Of a stretch of 64,000 bases of DNA, positions 1-12,933 are shown piece by piece. The position numbers and the translations under genes were made by a program. How positions within the stretch are numbered: position 1 is the first letter of the stretch; each line of letters begins with the position of its first letter. A model generated the notes under the pieces. That model did not search any database, was not told the DNA's origin, and saw only the letters and a list, made by a program, of their open reading frames with translations. Location of the stretch: positions 653,250 through 717,249 of the forward strand of contig RHPI01000260.1 of NCBI GenBank assembly GCA_009103225.1, in the 5' to 3' direction. This stretch comes from Chlorokybus atmophyticus. Its lineage: Eukaryota; Streptophyta; Chlorokybophyceae; Chlorokybales; Chlorokybaceae.

Positions 1-54
1 CTGACCTTGAGACTGGCCTTCCTCTGATCATGATACATTCTCTTTTCTTCGCAG

Positions 55-2016
55 GTAGCATAGGGAAAAGCCTTAGTGGAGGCGGCAAAGCCCGGCTGCG
101 GGCGCTGCAGTCCATAGCAAGGTTGCTGATAGGTGAGACGCCCCAATTGATACACTTTGCGTGCGATGCTTGCATCGCCCATTCAATCTACCAATCGACA
201 CATCTTGTTGACTTGATTGTTGCTGCTGTCAACAAGAAATTCAACAAAGGCGCGTGTTGACTTCTGTTCTTCAAATCTATGTGGACAGATACACTGCCAC
301 TCTACCCTCCACCACTGAAGCAAGCCAGGGAGCTCAACAGCGCAGGTAGCGCATCATCAACGTGGTTGGCTCTTTCACTTGTACTCATCATCAACATCAT
401 CATCATCATCTTTCTTGGTCATCTTTGGATGTACACAACCTGAATTTGGCGCAGTGGTCAAGCTTGCCAGCAAGTCAGGAGGCGCGGTGGCCCCCGTAGC
501 AACCACCCTTGCGCAGCTGCGAGGCCTTCTTGATACTGGTAGTACAATACAAACAAAACAACACTCAACGTTGTGTGCACCATACCAAGCAAATACATTC
601 ACTTATCCACGAACACGCGCATGCATGCGCACACACACACTTTGTCTACATAGACACTCATGGTTTGTTTCACCATTGCACATGTTCACTTTTTCACTCC
701 ATCACTTACTCACTCAAGCATTCAGTCACTAGCTCAAAGACTCTCTGACCCTCTTTGTGCAGGTGATGGAGGGCGTGTGCGCAGTAGTAGTTGTAATAGT
801 AGAGCAACTGGCGCGTTCACACCTCGCAGGCGCTGCGTGCCATTCGCGCACGTGCCGGGTTGCACCTGCGTGAGCGAGCGCGACATCAAGGAGCTCAACG
901 CGGCGTTGGACGAGAAGTTTGAGGAAATAAACAGTAGCAGTGAGGTGAAAGATGACAGCAACTGCGACGAGGCGCAGGAGTCGCACCTGTACTCGGTGAA
1001 AAACTGGGCCATGACTTTGAGGAGTGGTGAGATGCTTTTAACATCAAGTGGGAAAGCTTATGGGGATGATAATGGCGTTGTCAAGTCCAAAGATGGTGTG
1101 GCGGAAGGACTTGTGGACATAGCGGGCGACACGAACAAGCATTCCATTGATACCCTTAGCTCCATTTCCGGCAAGGAGCAGGGCCATAGCGAAGCTGGTA
1201 TGAAAGGTACACACAGATGCATGTTGCTCTATCGTGTCAGGGTGCAAAGCTTCCATGGTACACTGTGAGTGCATACTGCATGTGGTGATGTGGTTTTGCA
1301 AACTGCAGTGGAGAACGGCCATGATGCTGCAACCGCCAACACGCGTATGAAAGACAATGACATTGGGGAAGTGCAAGCTTCACTGGCCGCTGCTGGAGAC
1401 ATGTCATCGAGCAGGCCAAGCAACGCGACTGAAGGCTTAGAGAAAGAACGAGGACGCCATCGCAGAGCCGCGAGCTATGTCGGTAAGTCCTCACCACATG
1501 ACACTCTGATATTGTATTGGGTATCGCACCTAACCTCCCGCACATGACATTGGCATACCTTGCATCACAGAATTGTTGACATCGCGGAGGCTGCAAGGCG
1601 ACCCGCCCGCATCCTTCTCTCCAGTCCTCTCCAGGGCATTAACATCCAGGAGGGAGAGCGCTCCTGAGGATATCAACAACACCATGGCCGATAGAGGCAC
1701 GCCTGAGGGGAGCGGTGTTGATCTCCAGCCCGGTGGTGATCGCGAAGCACCCGCTCCGGGAAAGACTTATGAGGCATTCCTTCTAGCCAAGAAGAGTGGA
1801 GGATGCAGTAGGAGAGGGAGTCTCTCAAGCCGGAGATTAATGAGGAGGGATACAAAGGAGACCAGATGGTCTTATGACGGGAGCGTGATGAGCACGAACA
1901 ATCATGCCAAGCATGGCGAGGAGGGCGGCAGCAACAACAATGTGAAGGAACCTGCCATTGAACCTGTGATTAAAGCTTTTACAGTAGCTGAGGCAGAGGT
2001 AGGCATGATGCATTAG
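55..2016 (+). CDS. Unrecognised protein, 3' part of a spliced gene
   Basis: I do not recognise this protein. The first visible exon opens directly after an acceptor (ending at 54), so the 5' end lies outside the window. Five exons read through with consistent phase: about 55-132, 455-538, 763-1206, 1309-1482 and 1571-2016, each bounded by GT donors and AG acceptors, ending in TAG. Phase agreement across four introns is the main support that this is a real gene. The protein begins with a basic, possibly helical stretch (KARLRALQSIARLL), then becomes polar and low in complexity with Ser, Gly, Asp and Glu and several basic patches (RRGSLSSRRLMRRD), suggesting a largely disordered C-terminal half. 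There is no membrane segment or catalytic motif. It converges on the kinase gene, whose stop is only about 255 bp away. Confidence 0.6.
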
Positions 2017-2271
2017 GAACCGGTAGCTGGTAAGCTACAGCTTGTACACTACACGTACAAGCTACAAACATGTACATGTAGAGCTGCATGTAACAGGTAA
2101 ATAAGCCATTATTGATTGGGTTCCCAGTCGACCTACTCTCTCTCAGAAGTAAACCCAACATCTGCGTGGGATACTTGTTCTCACGTACTTTGCATACGAA
2201 TGCTAAGTGTCAAGTGATCTCCCGGACTACCCATGTAGTCAGTATGCTCTGCCGCGATAAGTTAACGCTTG

Positions 2272-5200
2272 TTAACTTGATGCAATGGGCTGCTCCTTCG
2301 AGTCCATAGCGCTTAGGAATTGCTGCAATCGTGCCACTTCGACCTCAGTGCACTGCAATAAACTTTGCAACTGCGCTGCTTTGCCACTCGCTTTAGATGC
2401 ATCTGAAAGGGCTTCTCGCGCACACCGCTCGAGTTTCGTGGCGGCATCTGTAACAGAATTGATATAAAACTTAGGCAGCAGCACGCATGTTAACTTGTAT
2501 GTCAAGGTTATACAATGGACTGACCTGCCAAAGCCATCGCGTGCAGCTGCGCAGAACCGCCTTTGAGCGAATGCGCCGCTCTATACACAACCTGCAACGA
2601 TATACACATGCAACACCATGAGTACAAAGCTGCCAGGGCGCATGCATAGAAGTGAACATGACTGTGCACATGTAACTGTAAATGCTGAGATGACTACCAC
2701 AAACAACGATTGCACATGTTGGTCACCATTACCTTGTACCTAAAACAAGGACACCTACTCTCACCTCAATCTCTTCAAGAGTGACAGGCACTGTACGCAA
2801 GGCATCACGCATACTTCGGCATCTCAGTTCAGAACTCGTTCGCAGCTCGTTCAGAAGTGATGCCAAGAAGCTCTTGTCATCGCAGCATATCTCCAGCGCT
2901 GCTTCAACATCCAGTATCGCCAGCTGAGAACAGGCTGCCTGGCCACTTGTTGCACCATTAACGAATGCAGCATCAGCTTCACTTTGCATAGCCTGCTGTG
3001 GGGATGCCGCTTCATCAACCGACCCCAATGAAGGTGTTTGCTGTTTTGAAGACGCTTCTGAGGCGCTGCTGCTGCTTTGCATGCAGCGTGCTAATGTGGA
3101 CAGCAGCTGCGTGCGCTGCACTGGTTTGGTCACGAAATCGTTCATGCCTGCAAGCAGTCTTGCATCACAACCATGCCGCATGTTGATGACAGTCAGATAA
3201 TCTCTGTTTATACTGACCTGCTTCAAGGCAGCGCGAGCGATGGCCAGCGAAGGCCGTGAGGGCAACAATGGGTGTGTTTGCTGCATAGCCGCGCAATTGG
3301 CGGATGCGTCTGGTCGCTTCAAATCCGTCACAATCTGGCATCTGGCAGTCCATTAATACAGCATCGTACGGGATGTGCGCCTGATGTTCACACACACACA
3401 TAGTCAGCATATTTGTTGCATGCAATAGCGAGGCAAGTCATCACGCCCAACGCACCTGAACGAGTTGTTCAACTGCTTCAAGACCGTTGCACGCTGTATC
3501 AATGTCCAGACCCTCCTTCTGCAACAAGTACCTAAAACGTATATATACAATGCGTGTTGCCAAGCTGGCAAGTTGGCAGATGGCTGACGGCATGCAGCCT
3601 ACCTCATCAGCTTCAGGTTCTGTTCGTTGTCTTCAACAATCAGCACACGGCGTCTGGTTTGCCTTGCGGCATCACCACGCAAGACCGACAATACCAATTG
3701 CTCATCTGTTTGCGTAGTGGAAGTTTCCGTACTGCTCCCGTCTCTGAACAACCATGATAACAAACAATCATCAAGTGGAGTGCATGATGGGTTGGTTCAC
3801 ATCACAATAACTAACATTAGGTATCATCGCAAAGCGCTGAGAGTCTGACTTGGTACGATAAGCACTTGCCTGGACAGCGCTGCCAGCAATGCACGGCGAT
3901 GCACAGGTTTGGCAACGATAGTAAGGTTGCCTTGCCAGTCAGGTACTTCAGGTTGAAGCTGCTTGAGACTGGACTGCGGAGCCAAGATGACAACATGTAT
4001 GTCGCGACCAGCACTCTTTATGATGGCTGACATGGTCTCACGCAGCGTACGTAGTGCGATGATGTCTGCTGGAGCAGGCAAGTCCATGACGAGTGCGGCA
4101 AAGCGGCCACTTGCCAGCAACAACGGCAACCTGTGAAAGATTAATTGCCATGTTGGTACCAGGCTCTGTGGTTGGACAAAGCTTTGCAAGCAGCACACTA
4201 GCAACTTGCATGCATACATACCGAATGGCAGCAACTGAAGGTGTGGCTTTGTAACCCGCGGCTTTGATGTAATCACAAAGCACGTCGCGAACAAGCTGCC
4301 TTGGGTGAGCTACAAGGACTGCCTCCCTGCCAGTGACCTGTTCACATGCGAAGGTTACTCTATGCAAAGCTCCGTGAGACACACTTCAATGACACACTGT
4401 CCAACAGTACTCAACAGAAGGCACCCTCACTGTGTCTCAACCCAACATGTAGTGTGTTTTCAATAGCAAATAACAATCCACACGCCAGCAGCAGTGAGCG
4501 TCATTTACTACAGATTCCTCGGGATCGCCTGCTCAGATTGCACCAATGCCAACAACGCGAATGAGGCTGCACATTGCATATTCGATCATCCATGTGCAAC
4601 AATGCCAACCTCGATGTCCTCGGCTGTGCGGGTATCTATGTCCTCTGTGGCATCAATCCACTCCACAGTGGCAATCCTATCTTCTGTGGGCTCAGGCTGT
4701 GCATTGGGCTTGCGGAGATCAACAAGCGTATCATCATCAAGCATCAGCTGCACTTGAAAGGTGAACACGGAACCAAAGCCTTTCTTGGTGGAAACGGTTA
4801 TGTCGCCACCCATCATCGCGCACAGCTGCCAGTATAGCATATGACAATTGGCAAGGTTGGCATGGACTCGACACTACAGTAAGCTACTCGATACAAGAGA
4901 AAGTGTCAAAGTGTGCGCACACGCGCACGTACCTGCTTGCAAATGACAAGGCCAAGGCCCATTCCTTCACTGCCAGAGCCTTGCACACCTTGCTGGTCTG
5001 CTATGTCGAAGCGCGTGAACAACCTCGGCATCCGGTCCGCAGCAATGCCAACACCGCTGTCACGAACACTCACAACCAGTCTGATGGTGCCGTCCGCGCG
5101 CACTTCTTGCGCGTACGCTGCTAGGACCACTTCTCCTGTCTCTGTAAACTTCACAGCATTTTGTAGCAGGTTGAAAATGATCTGCCATGTGACATGACAC

Positions 5201-7822
5201 ATGAGCCTTGGCAGTTGCGTTGTGTGTAACCAATGAGAAAACAAGCCTTCTGTGACGCAAAAGGCTAACAAGAACATGTTTGCTTCTTTTTGGCACAAAC
5301 CTGTTGCAACCGGGTGGGATCACCGTACATGCGGCGTGGCATGCTGGGTTGCACAAATGATGCTAGCTCCAAACCTTTTGAATACGCCTGAGGGGCTAAC
5401 TGATCCATGCACTCTTCCACAAGCACCTGCAAGCAACATTATGTTCTTTTCAGGTGAGACGAGCAACTCAACACTAACTGGCTTACCTCTATGTCCATCT
5501 CTAAGAAGTCCAACGTGAGTTTGCCCGCCTCCATCGCACTCAGATCAAGTATGTCTTGCACTACAGATCGCAGGTCCTCCGCAGCATTTTGGATCAAACT
5601 GCACGACTGGTCTTGCTCTACAGTCAGCTGTGTCGCTGATAACAGCTGCAGCAACCAGAGAGTGCTTGTGTGAGCAGCGACAACGCATAAGCTGTTCCAT
5701 TCTGTTGAGCAGTACGAAGGTTCTGCTTGTTATGAGCTAGTTTCATGCATGCATAGAATAAGCAGTTCCTTGCAAAACACGCCGTTCAAACCAACGGTGT
5801 CAAAGCTTTGATACCTGCACTGCAGAGATGATGCCCCCCAAAGGTGTGCGAATCTCATGAGAAACCTGAAAAGAGTCAGTTGAAGCAACAATTACATACA
5901 GCCTTCAATGCGTGACGCTGAACAGAGTAACCGCAGATGTGATTAACGGACCGTTGCTAGGAACTGGCTCTTGGCATCTTTTGCACCCTGCAGCAGGCAA
6001 TGCACCGTTTATCAGTCAGCTGTCATAAGGTGTACATGAAAAACATGCACCATACCTGCAGCTCGCGTATCTTGTTCTCATTGTTGGTGACGTCTCTTGA
6101 CACGCCTATGACAGCTGTGGCCTCCTCGCTACCGCGCGGGACAAACGGCACCTGTGTAGCAGCAGGTTGGTTTTAACGCTCTCAGCATTAATGCAGTGAA
6201 AGGAACCAATGGCTGAATAGAGGCTGTTGCGCACAGCTCAGTCATGGCATGGCCTGTTCAAGCGCCGATGCTTGTGCTGCATGCAACAGCTTCCGTTTAT
6301 GGAAGTTAAAGAAACACCGCATGTACTGGCTGCTTGTATGTGTGATATAAGACAGTACCCACATAAGCAGCATCGTACACTCGCACGCCAGCCACTGTTG
6401 GCATCTCATGCACGGCAAAGACTTGCTCTTTCTTTGTAATGGCCTCCCTTACAAAGGGCTCAACGCCTGCAATGTAACTGCTTACACGTCAACCCACACA
6501 TGAGAGCGATCACTCCAAGAATACAAGTACAATCTTACATCCTTGACACAACAACTTACTCTTTGCCTATCACATCCTCCAGTGTTATGCCTTTGCCCAC
6601 ATCTTCTGACTTCACCCCCAATATCGCCGCCCCCGTGGCATTGAGATACTTAAGTTGTAGCTCCCTGACAAGTTGGCAACAAAGTCAACATCCAAGGAAA
6701 CAATTGTACCTTTCAAACAGGCATGCATTGTCAACCGGTTGCTGTTGGGGGACGCAGCAGGTTCTGCTCACCTGTCGTAGATAACAAAAACATCAGTGGA
6801 TTGTTCCAGGAACTCCAGGATGCTGTCTCGCTTGACAACCTCTTGCGTCAAACGCCTCACCGCACGCAGTATGGAACTCTGATCAAAGAGTTGAACCTGG
6901 CGTGCGAGCAGTAGCAGGTCAATCTGACTGATTAGTGGTCGTTCATTCGAGAGAAGCAGTGCTTGCCAATCAGTGTAAAATCACTGCATATCAGCCTGTG
7001 TGAATGCATGCTTTACCATCTGTCACATGTTACAATCAACCAAAAGCTGGTCTGAGTTGATGAAATACAACCGATTGCTATGGCTGACCAGCATTTGGAA
7101 TGCAAGCAGAGCCAAAGGCACCACAGTGAAGAGCGCGTCGTGCTGCCGAATGCTCCAGTCCAAGCCCACCACAAGTAAGCAAACCGTAGGCCAGTAGGCA
7201 TTGTGGATCTGCGCGAAAGTATGAACAGCTCTTTACAAACGACAATTGACCATAATACAAAGTTCTTTTCACACTAAACTACCATACGACTGTGTCATAG
7301 ATGGCATGGCTGGTTTTGTCGGAATGTCAATCATCATGTTTGCTCGTTGCTAACGAACATTACACCTACATGTCGATCCATAATGCTCCCAGCGATAGCT
7401 TAACCAGCATCTAAGACCAACCCTGCTCAAAACGTACAGCATTCACTTACTGTAAGCATCCTGGCCTGCAAGCATGCAGTGAGCAAAGCAGCATGGTCCC
7501 TCACATCAGCTGACTTGGCGGAGAAGAAGGAGGCAGCCTTGCGTATATTGGGCGGGGCGCCCCAGGCCACTCGCATGGCAGAGCGCATGTCCTGCCGGCT
7601 GAGGCGGACGTCGTCGTCGTCGTCGCCGCCGCCGCCCATGTCGCCCCCGCTTGCACTCGTCACACCGTCACTGCGCCGGAGGCGCACTGCTCTGCCACCG
7701 ACCTGGCTCAGCTCCAAACCCTTCAAACCCTTCGCCCTCGTCCAGCTCCGCTTCCTTCTCCTCCTCGTCCATGCTAACCCCGCCGGCCCCACCACCGCAG
7801 ACACCGCCGCCGCCGCCGCCAT
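2272..7822 (-). CDS. Hybrid sensor histidine kinase (TM-PAS-HisKA-HATPase-REC-REC-HPt)
   Basis: This multi-exon gene encodes a membrane hybrid kinase that should autophosphorylate on His and pass the phosphate through Asp to an HPt His in the same chain. From the N-terminus: a low-complexity start (ATG near 7822, alanine-rich); two hydrophobic segments around 7215-7040; PAS-like sequence at 6950-6060 ending in [16 protein letters not shown]; the H-box [11 protein letters not shown] near 5865-5820; an N-box ([15 protein letters not shown]) near 5180; DSGVGI and [11 protein letters not shown] glycine boxes at 5070-4935; and a final ATPase strand near 4810. Receiver 1 (4340-3850) has lost the usual N-terminal acidic pair, although VMDLP and a KP pair remain. 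Receiver 2 (3680-3080) is canonical, with [27 protein letters not shown] and VTKPV. HPt (2960-2272) carries [13 protein letters not shown] at about 2560. The downstream acceptor is unknown. The exact start is uncertain, since an in-frame ATG also exists near 7981. Confidence 0.85.
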
Positions 7823-8169
7823 ATCAATAGCAACCCACTTCTGCGTGTGGTTCTTGCCAAAGCCACTGTGTGCTGCAAGGCAGGGGTCAATGGTGCAAGC
7901 GACAAGTGCATGCAAAAATGGCCTGTGCAGCCTATGCTGGTTACAATGCTTGAGGTGGTGGCGTATAAGCGCTGCACGCACACGATTGCGCTTTCATTCG
8001 CACTGGAGGAGGTGAGTGTTGGGGGGTTGCTGAGGCTCGCTGGGTTTGGTGCGGGGGGAATGTCAGTGGCTGTGCATGACAATGCTAGTGCACGCACGCA
8101 CGGGGGGGCCACGCGAGCATGCGTTCGGCTGTATGGGGATGTACAATGATGAAGTGTCATACTTGCAAG

Positions 8170-8171
<2 letters not shown>

Positions 8172-8211
<40 letters not shown>
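8172..8211 (+). repeat. (CT)n microsatellite
   Basis: About 40 bp of nearly pure CT with one TTT interruption. It can pair with the GA run at 8339-8390. Confidence 0.97.
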
Positions 8212-8328
8212 GCGGGGGCGCGCGCGCGCACGTGTACCCAACGTATTCCACACCTATGGCAGATGCGGTGCTGGCAGTCACGTAGCACGTTCAGTTTGCT
8301 GCTCGTGGGAGGACGTGTTGGTGCTTGT

Positions 8329-8338
<10 letters not shown>

Positions 8339-8390
<52 letters not shown>
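8339..8390 (+). repeat. (AG)26 microsatellite
   Basis: A pure AG repeat of about 52 bp, in inverted orientation to the CT run 127 bp upstream. Confidence 0.97.
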
Positions 8391-8392
<2 letters not shown>

Positions 8393-8861
8393 TGCGTGCG
8401 CACACGCATATGAAGAACTACCAGCGAGGTGGTAGTCATGGGGTGGTAGATGTAACCATTTTTAGGACACTCGGGTTATATCTGTGAGTCCATGAGGGAC
8501 AGTATGTGTGCGCGTTCGTGCGCCGCATTGTGTGGCCCACACACGCACATACGCATACACAGTACGGTTCTGCCTCTACCTTATCAAGTGGGTTGTGGCT
8601 GTGGTAGTGGCTGTAGTTGGGATGGTGGGTGTAGGCTGTGACATTGCATCGTCGTTCAGCCTACACCCACCTACACAGAGTAATCCTGTGTGCAGCTGCT
8701 CTTCGTCAGAGTCTCTGACTTGCAAGAGGAAAACTGAGCGTAATCTGAAGCCATCCACTCCGTAACCTCAGGCGTAATTAGGGCGTGGCGGGAGCGGCGG
8801 CGGCGGCGGCGGCGGCGGCGGGACAGCTGGCGGCATGGTGGCTTAAGGCAGTCGGGCTGTG

Positions 8862-11800
8862 ATGGCGAGGGACAACGGGTTGGGCAACGGGAATCACACG
8901 AGGCAGGAAGAGGCTGAGGCGGTGGTCAGCGAGTCGCCGGGTCCGTCGCCGCAGGCAGCGGCTACTGCGGCGGCGGCCTCTGCTGCTGCTGGGAGAAGGC
9001 AGCAGCGGAGGGGCTCCCCTATCATAGCAGGTGGACCAATTGTCTCGGACAGGCCTGTATGCTTTTCCCCCGATGGAACGAGGGCTTGCTGTAGCAGCGG
9101 TAGCACGCTGCGTGTCTTCAGCCCGGTTACAGGCCAGACGGTAAGGTTGAATTTTGGTCCATGCCTTGCTGCATGCCACATGCATGCAAGCTGCTTGCGT
9201 AATTGGTATAATTGGGCTTTTATTTGCTATGCAATTGCCCATCCAATTGACTTTATCAACCACTGCAGCTGCACATTCTCCATGGTCACACACAAAGGGT
9301 CACATCAGTTGCCTTGAACCCTTCCAATCCAACACAAGTAAGCGATTGACGTGTGCTTGCAGATGAATGGTCGTGATTATCCTGCATACAGTACAAGCCG
9401 CTTGCAGTGCAGTTGACAAGCATGCTTTGGACTGCGGCATGACTTCATTTGACTTTGTGAATGCTAGGCGATCACGTCATCATTAGATGGTTCCTTGAGA
9501 GTTTGGGACCACACTGATGGCACCCAGATTAGGGTCATTGAAGTGGGTCTTCCAGTACATCACATGGTAAGCCAGTACTTCTCAAGGGGAGGTTTCCTTT
9601 GTTCATGCAGTGCGAGCTCTTGTCTCACATTGCACATTGTTAAGGTGTTGTCAGCGGCAACGCCAAATACAGCTTACCTGTTGACTCTTCGGCAAGATAG
9701 TGTCTGTTACTCCATATGGACTTTTGACCTGGTCGCTCAGAAAAGGCAGCGTCAACTAGGGCAGGTACGGGGAATTATCAGCTGCTGCAGTTGGTTGTAG
9801 GTACTTCAGGCACTAGTAACTTGTGCAACCTGTTAGGTTAAACAAGAAGCGCAGTTGCAAGTGAGCGGACCCGGCCACTATATTGGAATAGTGCAACACA
9901 ACAGGGTTTGGTTGTGGGACGTGCGCACGTCGAAGCGAGCTGTCCTACAGCACGACCGCAAGCTCACAGCCCTGGCTATAGACCCAACGGAGACGCGAGT
10001 AGCAGCTGGCGATGAACAGGGGAAGCTTGTGCTTTGGCACAGTATTGCAGCTGCATTCCCCACCAGTGAAATAAAGGGGAATGCACCCCAAGCTAATGGA
10101 GCAGGAGCTGTCAAGAGTGTCATGCACTGGCATGCTTTTGAAGTGACCTGCTTGCTGTTCAGTTCAGATGGCGTGCACCTGTTTTCAGGTGGGTGAAGTC
10201 ATTGCTGACTAGCAGTAACAGCTCAAGATTGCCGCGTGTTATAGTATGCAGAGCATGTGCAGCGCACAGTTGATGCTCAACTTCATGCATGCAGGTGGTA
10301 TGGAGGCTGTGCTTGTAAAATGGCAAGTGCGGTCAGGCAGCCGTAGCTTTCTGCCCAGGCTGGGTTCTCATCTCTTAGCCCTAGCACACACTCCCGACCC
10401 GGCAGTCATTGCTGTATCCTTTGCTGACAACTCCGTGCGTTTGATCAACGTTGCCACATTCAAGGTGAGTAGAGTTTTCTTTGTGCGTACAGTTCAGTTC
10501 AAAGACCGACTGGTGGGATGGCTCTTGATGGTCACCTCCCCTTCATAGGTTGAGGGCGGTATACAAGGCATAAAACCGCGCAGCTGGGCCAAGACAAAAG
10601 ACAGTTTACCAGCTGCTGAGCAGCTTGTGGTGGACCCCAAGACTGGTTGCGTGGTGCTCTCAACTATTGGGGCATTGCTGCAGGTACATCTTTGCTGTGC
10701 GCTGTATAGTACACAAGTAAAACAACTCTGCAGACACAAGCCTGTCAGTGTGCTGCAACAAACAAGTTGTTTGCCTGCAGTTTTATAATGTTGGAGTCGA
10801 TCGTTCAGAAGGCACATTCGAAGTAGCAAGTCGCAACATGGTGTCGTTGACTGATGCGGATGGCAAGAAAACTCCACCTGTGGCGAAGGTCGGTGGTTAC
10901 TCATACTTAATGTATGTGTGTTAAGGAAGTCAAGTGCTAACAAGGCATGTAATGTTGTTGCAGAATCGGGTGGCATACGTTGCCTTCAGTGCGGACGGGT
11001 CAAAGATGGTGACAGTTGATGCTCGCCCTACTGAGACGGGGGCCAAGGGGCAGGCTGAAGATTACAGCTTGAAGTTCTTCTTGCGAGAGGGCGGTACAAC
11101 CACCTTTCAGTTGAACACGCTGGTTGATGACCCGCATACCGATGCGGTCACTGCCCTTGTGTATAGCCCAACACAAGACATGGCAGTGACCACATCTGAA
11201 GATGGCGACTTCAAGGTGAGGGTTGCTGTCTCGACATGCACATCAATATCTTATATTGTACTTGCATAAAGCATTGGTAATCTCATGCTGTCAATGCAGG
11301 TGTGGACGCTACAACTTGGGAGGGACGCGCTCAAGACTCGCGAACCATCAATGCGATGGAGTTGCAGGTCGGTCGGATTCTACAAGCACATGCCTCTACA
11401 TGCAGCAGCATTCTCAGACGACGGGTCACTGCTTGCCATCGGGGCAGGTGAAGCCGTGACCATTTGGAACCCGCACACGAACAACCAGCTGGGGACGCTG
11501 AGCACAGCCTCCGGCTGGTACAGAACCATGCAGCTTGCATTCCTGCCGAAGTCAGTGTACTTAGTTGAAGTGGCCAAGAAGGACGCCTCGTACCTCAGAG
11601 TATGGAACCTGACCACCGGCAAGGTTGCATGGTGTTGCCAGCTGGACGTATTGTCCATAGCCACAGATCCCGCAACACCTGGCCGCTTTGCTGCAATTGT
11701 CCCGGCTCTTCGCGCTCATAAGAAGGTTACTCATCGGGGTGCGGTGCTGCTTTTTGATGTGAAGAACACCTCGCCCATAGCAGCTTGGCAAACTGCTGGC

Positions 11801-12211
11801 GATACAACATCACTTGTCTTCGCGCCCAAGTCCGCTGTGCAACATGGTGCCGATGCTTTGGCTCAAGCAGGCTCCCGTCTGTTGGTGATGAATGCGCAGC
11901 GGGAGTTCACCATTGCATCAACATCATCTGATGATCAGCCGGATGGCCGAGCTAATGTATCTGGTGCTGCTGTGCACCAAGAAGATGCCAATATGTTGAA
12001 GGAGGTCTTTGGTGACGCTGAGCCGCCCAGCACGCAAGCTGAGGATGTTATGTTGGATGTCAGTTTGCAAGGGCGAGCCTTCAAGCCGTGGGGTTCGCTG
12101 CTGGACGCACCGTCGCACGTGCTGCCGTCTCTCACCAAGATTTTCCCGGCCATGGTAGATACGATGCTGAGGAAACATTCAGCCAACTCGCATGAGATAA
12201 ATGTCACGTGA
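8862..12211 (+). CDS. WDR75/UTP17-like WD40 protein of the U3 snoRNP (small-subunit processome)
   Basis: WDR75 (yeast Nan1/Utp17) is a nucleolar t-UTP component needed for pre-rRNA transcription and 18S processing. Ten exons fit in phase: 8862-9140, 9269-9337, 9468-9566, 9645-9764, 9837-10188, 10295-10464, 10549-10683, 10781-10888, 10964-11215 and 11300-12211. Recognisable family blocks are a first propeller containing LHGHTQRVTSV and SLDGSLRVWDHTDGTQIRV, the HWHAFEVTCLLFSSDG and SGGMEAVLVKWQ blade, FLPRLGS, then a second propeller with SEDGDFKVWTL and FSDDGSLLAIGAG. The C-terminal DAPSHVLPSL motif matches the conserved 'TPAHVLPS' end of human WDR75. The lysine/acid-rich tail of the animal protein is missing, so the protein ends soon after that motif. 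The start is the first ATG of an Ala/Gly-rich leader; an intron follows a strong WD-like first blade. Confidence 0.9.
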
Positions 12212-12933
12212 GAAGCTTGCAGTCCACTGCTGAAGGCTTTTGCAGCGACTGCATATATGGTTGGTCTGGGCTGCCATGCGTGTGGTTGTGATGTGCGCAC
12301 TTAGCTGCACGCGTTGTCATTACCTCGGCATCATAGCTAAGCTTGCATTCCTAAACATCATAATTGATTAGTAACGTATGTCTTGTCTTAGCGTGCCTAC
12401 GCCAGTTGTTACAAACATCTTGAATGCAACCATTACTGCATCATAAGTAAGCAGTGATGCACCATCAGCCTGCCATGATAACTTGTCCTGTTCAGGTCAT
12501 GCTTTTGCATACAACTTGCACTACACAACGCAAAACATAGCCATGAACTGCCCTTTGCCTCACTGCTGTCGGAGACGCAGCGTGGCGCAGTCTGATCAAT
12601 CCTCGTACAGCTGCATGCAGCGCAACAGTAAGCAGTACAGACAACAACTTAGCACGCCAGGGTCAGGACACAGCAGCCGAACAGAACCAACATTTGCATG
12701 CAACATACAGGCTGCGCAGCGCCCGTGTCATCCGCCTGGGCCGCCGCCGCCGCAGCGGTAGGGGTTTGTCGCTGTTCGTTTAGGCACAGGCTTGGCCAAG
12801 GCTGGGTGGTTGCTGCGCCGGAGGCGGCGGAGGAGGACGAGTAGGCCGACAGATTGGGCAAGCACAAGCGCTGCTAGCTGCTTGCTTTGCTGTGCTGGGG
12901 CAGCCTTGAGCTTGGCTCATTCTGTGCGAAGCC
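12212..12933. other. Intergenic region between the WDR75-like and glutamine synthetase-like genes
   Basis: It contains the 3' flank of the WDR75-like gene and the promoter/leader of the next gene, with a GCC-repeat patch at 12740-12756 and a telo-box-like TAGGGGTTT at 12759-12767. No gene is seen. Confidence 0.6.
12759..12767 (+). promoter_or_regulatory. Telo-box-like motif upstream of the glutamine synthetase-like gene
   Basis: TAGGGGTTT lies about 170 bp upstream of the start codon. It has one extra G relative to the plant telo-box complement TAGGGTTT. It is listed because clearer versions precede several other genes in this window. Confidence 0.35.

Larger units (their letters stand above)
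7823..8861. promoter_or_regulatory. Divergent intergenic region between the kinase and WDR75-like genes
   Basis: About 1 kb separates two start codons facing away from each other, so it should contain both promoters. It holds a long CT run and a long GA run in inverted orientation, alternating CG/CA stretches beside them (8217-8233 and 8391-8407), and GCC/GGC repeats next to the WDR75-like start (8791-8820). I see no convincing extra gene; the open frames here are low-complexity shadows. Confidence 0.6.

Noticed and set aside
7427-8015. Overlapping ORFs on both strands near the kinase start
   Set aside because: One minus-strand frame is the kinase N-terminus; the other frames are low-complexity shadows of the same GC-rich sequence.
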